Positions 1 to 64,000 of a stretch of DNA of 64,000 bases are shown here, piece by piece. The notes under the pieces were generated by a model. That model ran no database searches. It saw only the letters and a list, made by a program, of their open reading frames with translations, and was not told the DNA's origin. The position numbers were made by a program, and so were the translations under genes. The DNA comes from Ascaris suum. Lineage: Eukaryota > Nematoda > Chromadorea > Rhabditida > Ascarididae. The DNA lies in NCBI GenBank assembly GCA_013433145.1, contig CM024174.1, positions 6,852,336-6,916,335 of the forward strand. Reading direction: 5' to 3'. Within the stretch, counting starts at the first letter, position 1. Every line of letters begins with the position of its first letter.

Positions 1-3000
1 ATGGACAAGCATACATATGCAAATTCATGTGCATGGATATGACGTTCAGAGAAAGCATTCTGTAAATGTTGAGTAGTCGAATTGCATAAAAACGATAGGT
101 GAGGATGTTGTAATAGGTGAACGCAACAATAGCAGCACAGATGGATTTCATTTGTAGCAATATCACAGCGCGTATATGTGCATATGGTTAAATAGTATGC
201 GACTTGATTGTCCGATGAAACGCTTGAGGCATCTGAATTAGTTCGCTACTTATTTGTTCGGTATCTTCCTGGAAAACGCATTTCAAAGCACGTAATATGT
301 TCAGTTGATATGAATGTCTTGCTGGAGTGCGTTTTCACTCACAGATCAATTTGTGATCGATTTATAACGCAGAACAATTTCTATGCTGAGTGAAGGTGAT
401 CGATGAGGCGATTGGCAGTTAAGAGTGTATAGTGTGTTTACTTAACTCTAAACGTTTCCTCTGGAAGTGATAGATAGAGAAAAGGGATCTAACGATTTAA
501 ATATCTCCGACTGTCGATTTGCATCTGCTGCACTAAAGTAATGAGCTCTTGAAGCAAAATGTTAGCATCATTACGTGAAAATTTGTTTTTTTCGTAATGC
601 AAGTTTATGAAAAAAAGTTGATGTGTAGTCAGAGAATTTTTTTTAATTGCACGGAAGGAGTTGATTTTTGATCTTAAAGGGCCCTTTCTGCACCAGGAGG
701 TGTGTTTTATTATATGAGATCATGGTTCGTTAGCAAAGAAGTAAATTTATTGTACCAATAGAGTAAACTTATAACGACAAAAGAGTGCATTTATTTAATC
801 AAAGGAATAAACGTTGCACGGAAATAATTGTTTTCATTGTTGTATGAAGAGTTTTTTTGGATGAGGAAGTTGAATTGATTTGTTCGGTTAATTTTGCTGG
901 CTGCTTTCGAAGAAAATAGTCGTGAAAAGAAGTCGCGCAACTGAATGCATTCGTTGGTGAAATATGATGATCGACAGCCCACAATTTCTAACAGTAAATG
1001 AAGCAAAACGAGGTCTTCGACCGATCGTCATTCTCAAGTGCTTTAGGTCGAAGTGTATTTGCTATCTCTCAGTTGTGTCTTCATTTTTGAGTGTCGTTCG
1101 TTGTTCGGACCACAAATGAATTGAAAAAATGTTTCTTGAAGAACTCATCGTCGAATGTGCATAGGAGCAGTTCGTCATATTCGTTTAACTCTTATTTAAA
1201 ATGCTTTATTACTACTTTTAATTATTGCACAAAAAATATCTTTTCTTTTGCACTAAAAACTTAGAGCTCATTGATATTAAATATCTGTTCAGAACCTCCA
1301 ATGATTAACTTCATTCATTTCAAGTAGAAACTTATATTTCTTCCTCCTTTTAACCGTAATGTCTAGGCGAAATCTTTATTTATAATTTTCTTCCAAACAG
1401 AAAATAACTCTGATGTGATTACTGCAAAAATTCGAGTCTGTGAAAAGTTATGACGCGACATGTCCATTATGCCCATTGATGGCCGAATCCGGAATTAGGT
1501 TTTTCCTTAAATTCATTTCCATAATTAGTTCAATTTAGAACGGTTGGTTGCTTGCTGATCTTACGGCTGGAATGAGTTATGCAAATGAACTTACAGAAGA
1601 ATCTGGCTTGGAGCTATATATCATTGCTTATTAACAGCTTGGCGGATACTTCACTGGCAAACTTCATCATATTTCTTCCAAATAAGATTTTCCTATTGCC
1701 ATCGAACGAGCACCTTGTTGAGTGTTACGGAAGTCGCCTTTCGAACAATGCATAAAGTATCTCTATCTACGGCTGAATTGCTATTATATGTGCGCATGTT
1801 TGTTTTTCTTTGAATTAAAAAAAGCAGCCGTATTAATTGACGGACGTCTTTGTAAAAATCGGTTCTATGCTTTCTGCTTCCTCTCATTCGTTTCTATTTT
1901 AAAAGGCGTAAACTTTCTTCAAAGAACTAGATCAATTTAATGGCACATATCATTTTGAGAAATGATTACTTTGAGATTACGGGACAAACACTGGTGCCGA
2001 TATTCCTGAAAACCTGCATTTCAGTAGCACTAGTAGTACTAGAGTAATCTTTATTAATAAAACAATAAAGAAAACTGCGACGAGGTAGTACTCAAGTTTC
2101 ATTCTGCAAGAATAAGACGCGGATGAAACAGCATTAAAATTAAGCATATATGCATGCATAAATGAATAGAAGAAAGAAACAGATAAGTGAAAGAACGAAG
2201 ACATTTGAAGTAAAAAATGAATTCATAGAACCATACATTATGATAGGATAAGCTGTCGTACGCTGCAGGTCAGATTTTAGAATAGTAATCATGCTGTGCA
2301 GTTTGGTAGCGCTAATAAGCGCTCGTCACAGATGTAACAAGTATGATCACCTATAAACACAGATAAGTTTACCTGGTTGTCCGGTATGCGGGCTGATTGC
2401 GGCAGTAGTTGGCAATTGAGTACGAAAAGCCCTTAAGACAGAAAACCTACTGTTTGCCGATTTTCTTTTTTTCACGCCTGGTAACACAAAAGGCTTCACT
2501 AGTGAGAGCGCAAGCGCAGTATGCTGGCATAATGAGAAGGTGTCGTCCCACTGACAGCGAAAAACTGGGGTTGGATTACTTGTTACTGCCTATGCTTCTT
2601 GTACTTCTTGTTTATGCCTCTCTTTCCTCATACCAATGCTTTTTCCATTCGTTTCTTTCTTTCGATACTTTTATTCCTGACCCATTGTGATTTTGATACG
2701 AAATTGAACAGGGATGACTGCTAAACCCCATTAGGTGGATTGGTGACGAGGCGTAAAGCTAGTCTACCTTTAGAGATTGTCATCGTTTCAGCTATTTGTG
2801 AATTTCGTAGTCGCTGGCTCTACTCTATTCTCTTCTGATCTTTCCGATATGCCCTCAGTCGTTAATTTATTATGTAGGTGCCGAAGGCTAGAGAATAGGT
2901 TATATTCGGAGGATTTCTTGGCATTTTACGATGCTGTTTAGGTGTGAAGATTATTGTATTGTGAAAATCCTTTTTTTTGCGCCATTTCAAGTTCAAGAAA

Positions 3001-3128
3001 ATCCTTTCACTGTTATTGATCAAGTTATTATACTGCATTTACTTGAATGGAGACTGTTACGGAATAGGAAATCCCTCGAATAGGATTACTTTTTGAAATT
3101 TAAAAACAAATGGACTCTCTTTTTGCAG
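1..3128. other. No gene recognised
   Basis: AT-rich sequence with only short chance ORFs (largest 93 codons at 2409-2690, without coding-like composition or splice sites). It may hold upstream introns, promoter or UTR of the plus-strand coiled-coil gene, but nothing here can be supported. Confidence 0.5.
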
Positions 3129-3183
3129 AGAATTCGCTTGGATTAGAAGATCCTTTTCTTGGCTCTCTCGAAATATCGGAGAA
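3129..3183 (+). CDS. Weak candidate exon (acidic peptide)
   Basis: A strong acceptor (CTCTTTTTGCAG) is followed by 17 codons reading NSLGLEDPFLGSLEISE and a GTAGAA donor. It would start with two and end with two spare bases. It does not join in phase to the next candidate exon at 4255, so another exon would be needed between them. It could equally be chance. Confidence 0.25.
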
Positions 3184-4254
3184 GTAGAAACCCCTTGAAA
3201 ATTCAGTGGAATAGCAAATTTAGATTGGTGAGTGCCGGTGTATGTTGATTGTAAATCACTGCCCTCTTTATATACCTTCTTCCAAAATGAAACCTCAAGT
3301 ATAGGGAAACGGTGCAGTTCAGCAGAAAATTTTACAAACTTCTAAATTTATAAAATAAGGTGTGCTGTAAAGCTGAAATGCTCAGCGGTGGTTGGAGAAA
3401 GAGAAACAAAGTTGAGAGACAGAAATTAAGTAAAAACGAGTAAAATTATTTATCAATACGCTTTCAGCAGCACAGAGGCTTGGAAGCAAGTGGACGGATA
3501 TGCGGGTAGCAATCAAAATTGTCTTGACTGCTTTAAATCACCGATTTTTAAGTGTCCTTGTCGATTGCATTTGTTAACTATTAGAGAACATCGAAGCAGA
3601 GTGGAAGAGATTTTCGTATATTTATATTTGGGAGATTTCCATATTGGTCTTTTTCATATGAGTTCTTTTTTTGCTTGAGGACTTGTGACGTTGATTGATT
3701 CCCGAGAAACATCTCATTTTATGTTGTTGTTCTTCCGTTCGGCGACGTAGAAAGATGCTCTGCTCGAAATTTCCTTCTACTGCGATTTCCGTTAATTCAT
3801 ATGCGCATTTTTGCAACCGTTCACCGTGGCTGGCAATCTTCGAAAGTGCACTCCTCGTTATACTTTTTGTCCTCACTTCCTACTATTCTCTCAGTTTTTC
3901 TATCATTCGTTCTGTTTTCGCAATAAAAGATGCCATAAGAAATAAAAAATTCTGAGCACATTCTCAACGATGCTAATATAATAGTTTTCAATGCGAAATT
4001 AATAGTTCTATGAATGATAAAAACGATATCTGGAGAAAATAATCGATAGAAGCGTTGCCACTGAAAGAAGATCACCTCAGTGAAATTGATATTTGTGTTT
4101 ACATTAGCGATGAGGTGTCATCAGCAGTTAATCGGCCGAGCTAGGGAGTGCGACCGGTGGGTGGTGTTAGTCAACGGCCTTAAAGAATTGTTTTGCTGGT
4201 GTTTCGCTTCGCTATTTCACCCCCATTTCGTAGTGTCCTCCATCGACGTAGATC
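3184..4254. other. No gene recognised
   Basis: No exon-like stretch was found. The end (4246-4251) carries a TAG acceptor just before the candidate exon at 4255. Confidence 0.4.

Positions 4255-64000
<59,746 letters not shown>

Overview
The window looks like nuclear DNA of a nematode. Coding sequence is broken into many short exons. Introns start with GT and end in T-rich tracts plus YAG (TTTTCAG, TTTGCAG, TTTTAG). At least one gene has a TTTACAG acceptor six bases before its ATG, which is how nematode spliced-leader sites look. Long introns, AT-rich spacers and (TA)n arrays would fit one of the larger parasitic nematode genomes, but the species cannot be fixed from sequence alone. There are no operons, rRNA genes, convincing tRNA genes or CRISPR arrays.

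Plus strand: one very long coiled-coil gene. From 42.5 kb to the right edge I trace 20 exons whose reading phases all join, ending in a single 4,250-base exon (57706-61955) among exons of roughly 70-210 bases. Four further coiled-coil-like exons at 4.2-10.4 kb also join in phase. If they belong to the same gene, it spans about 60 kb and more than 2,300 codons and runs off the window. It resembles rootletin-type or other giant coiled-coil cytoskeletal proteins; I cannot settle the family.

Minus strand, 12.7-22.2 kb: a seven-exon globin gene (930 coding bases, 309 residues) with a distal and a proximal histidine 32 residues apart, a linker insertion between helices F and G, and a Ser/Pro/Asn-rich C-terminal tail. 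It lies inside the 32-kb interval between the upstream and downstream exons of the coiled-coil gene, so it is probably a nested antisense gene.

Minus strand, 25.0-42.0 kb: over twenty short exon-like stretches with good splice sites. Two subsets (41.95-40.75 kb and 26.5-25.4 kb) join in phase. I read them as one or more further nested genes of unknown family. They are the least explained part of the window.

The rest is intron or spacer: two long (TA)n arrays, purine/pyrimidine tracts, a small tandem duplication, and stretches where I see nothing.
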